A DNA stretch of 64,000 nt from Nakamurella leprariae (GTDB lineage Bacteria; Actinomycetota; Actinomycetes; Mycobacteriales; Nakamurellaceae), in assembly GCF_016918035.1 (NCBI RefSeq), contig NZ_JAERWK010000005.1, positions 62,001-126,000 on the forward strand. The letters are read 5' to 3'. This document shows, piece after piece, positions 63,567 through 64,000 of this stretch; position 1 is the first letter of the stretch, and the number at the start of each line of letters is the position of its first letter. The position numbers and the translations under genes were made by a program. Below the pieces are notes generated by a model. It did no database searches, had not been told where the DNA came from, and saw only the letters and a list, made by a program, of their open reading frames with translations.

Positions 63567-64000
63567 TCACCGCGGCGGGCGCCACGGTTCGCGATCGTGC
63601 GCGAGCCACACCAGCTCGGGATCGAAGGCGCGGATCAGCCGCTGGCCGTCGGTGGTGGGGTCGTCGAGCTCGCCGGAGAAGACGGCCGTGTCCCCCGCGA
63701 TGACCACCGGCCGGGCGCCGGTGGCGATCACCACCAGCTGCGAGCCGGGTGTGTGCCCGGGCGCGGGGACGAGCCGGATCCCCGGCAGCAGCTCCGACTC
63801 GCCGTCGACGGCGACGTACTGCACGCCGGGAGCATCCACCCACTCACGGATCGTGTAGTCGTCCCGACTGCGGGCGTCGTCGAGCTCGCGGCGCTGCACG
63901 TGGATGGGGCGGCCGGCGAACAGGCGGTTGCCCCCGCAGTGGTCGAAGTGCAGGTGGGTGTTGACGACGATGTCGATGCTGCCGAGGTCGACGCCGGGCT
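63567..64000 (-). CDS. MBL-fold metallohydrolase, C-terminal part
   Basis: The gene continues beyond the window end; 144 codons are visible. The zinc motif HxHxDH is present as THLHFDHCGGN near the edge (plus-strand about 63930-63960), followed by RELDDARSRDDYTIREW, VPAPGHTPGSQLVVI with the third zinc histidine, and AGDTAVFSGEL with the bridging aspartate. This order fits the lactonase-like branch (AHL lactonase/YtnP type) of the superfamily. The substrate is unknown. An internal ATG/GTG at 63899 is not the start, since the frame carries the motif upstream of it. Confidence 0.88.
   Translation of the reverse strand, partial: PGVDLGSIDIVVNTHLHFDHCGGNRLFAGRPIHVQRRELDDARSRDDYTIREWVDAPGVQYVAVDGESELLPGIRLVPAPGHTPGSQLVVIATGARPVVIAGDTAVFSGELDDPTTDGQRLIRAFDPELVWLAHDREPWRPPR

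Overview
The window is chromosomal DNA of a very high-GC actinobacterium (by eye well above 70% G+C, with third codon positions almost all G or C). Marker genes support this: Lsr2, BldC, CarD, the RadA-DisA pair, ClpC, the small ribosomal protein bS22, an actinobacterial HemD fusion, a LigC-type ligase and several actinobacterial DUF families (DUF4229, DUF3180, DUF2516, DUF2342). Gene order resembles two regions that are far apart in Mycobacterium tuberculosis as I remember its map (around Rv0500-Rv0542 and Rv3581-Rv3629), joined here between proC and ispDF. The combination suggests a non-mycobacterial lineage such as the Nakamurella/Geodermatophilus/Frankia side of the phylum, but no gene here fixes the genus. 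I see no phage, insertion sequence, CRISPR array, rRNA or complete canonical tRNA.

Layout. 0-5 kb: menaquinone genes (menE 3' part, menA), a uracil-DNA glycosylase-like gene, a PLP-dependent cysteine synthase-family enzyme and small membrane proteins. 5-11 kb: bldC, then a minus-strand system II cytochrome c maturation operon (histidine phosphatase, ResA-like, ccdA, resB, ccsB) held together by 4-nt start/stop overlaps. 11-16 kb: three related membrane proteins, a tRNA-like sequence without a D arm, the CobA-HemD fusion and rex. 16-24 kb: a glutaredoxin-like gene, a probably inactive acyl-CoA-synthetase-like protein, a HAD phosphatase, an acyltransferase/epimerase pair, bS22, an excisionase-type HTH protein and proC. 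24-31 kb: ispDF, carD, a lipoprotein, radA, disA, a secreted protein and a carbonic anhydrase. 31-38 kb: mutY, clpC, lsr2, lysS, a methyltransferase and a frameshifted glycosylase-like gene. 39-51 kb: the DUF3180-folK-folB-folP-folE-ftsH run, hpt, a PPOX-fold protein, tilS, a zinc metalloprotease, dacB, then ppa on the other strand. 51-64 kb: a less conserved stretch with DUF2516, a uridine-kinase-like protein carrying a tandem repeat, DUF445, a glutamine methyltransferase-like protein, an M15 peptidase lipoprotein, ligC, an ArsR-SRPBCC pair with a visible operator, and single enzymes (ADH, GNAT, MOSC, DUF1295, MBL).

Regulatory layout. Several starts sit 7-8 nt after a TANNNT -10 box, which fits leaderless transcripts (menA, lysS, arsR, the gene at 11946). 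Convergent pairs and operon ends often carry GC-rich hairpins with 15-25 bp stems and short loops. Within operons, ATGA or GTGA overlaps are the rule.

Most unusual items: a roughly 48-bp repeat sitting in frame in resB and twice in a uridine-kinase-like gene; the D-armless tRNA-like sequence; the AMP-binding protein that has lost its P-loop and its catalytic lysine; a rex-hemD locus without hemA and hemC; and an ArsR promoter whose -10 box lies inside a perfect inverted repeat.
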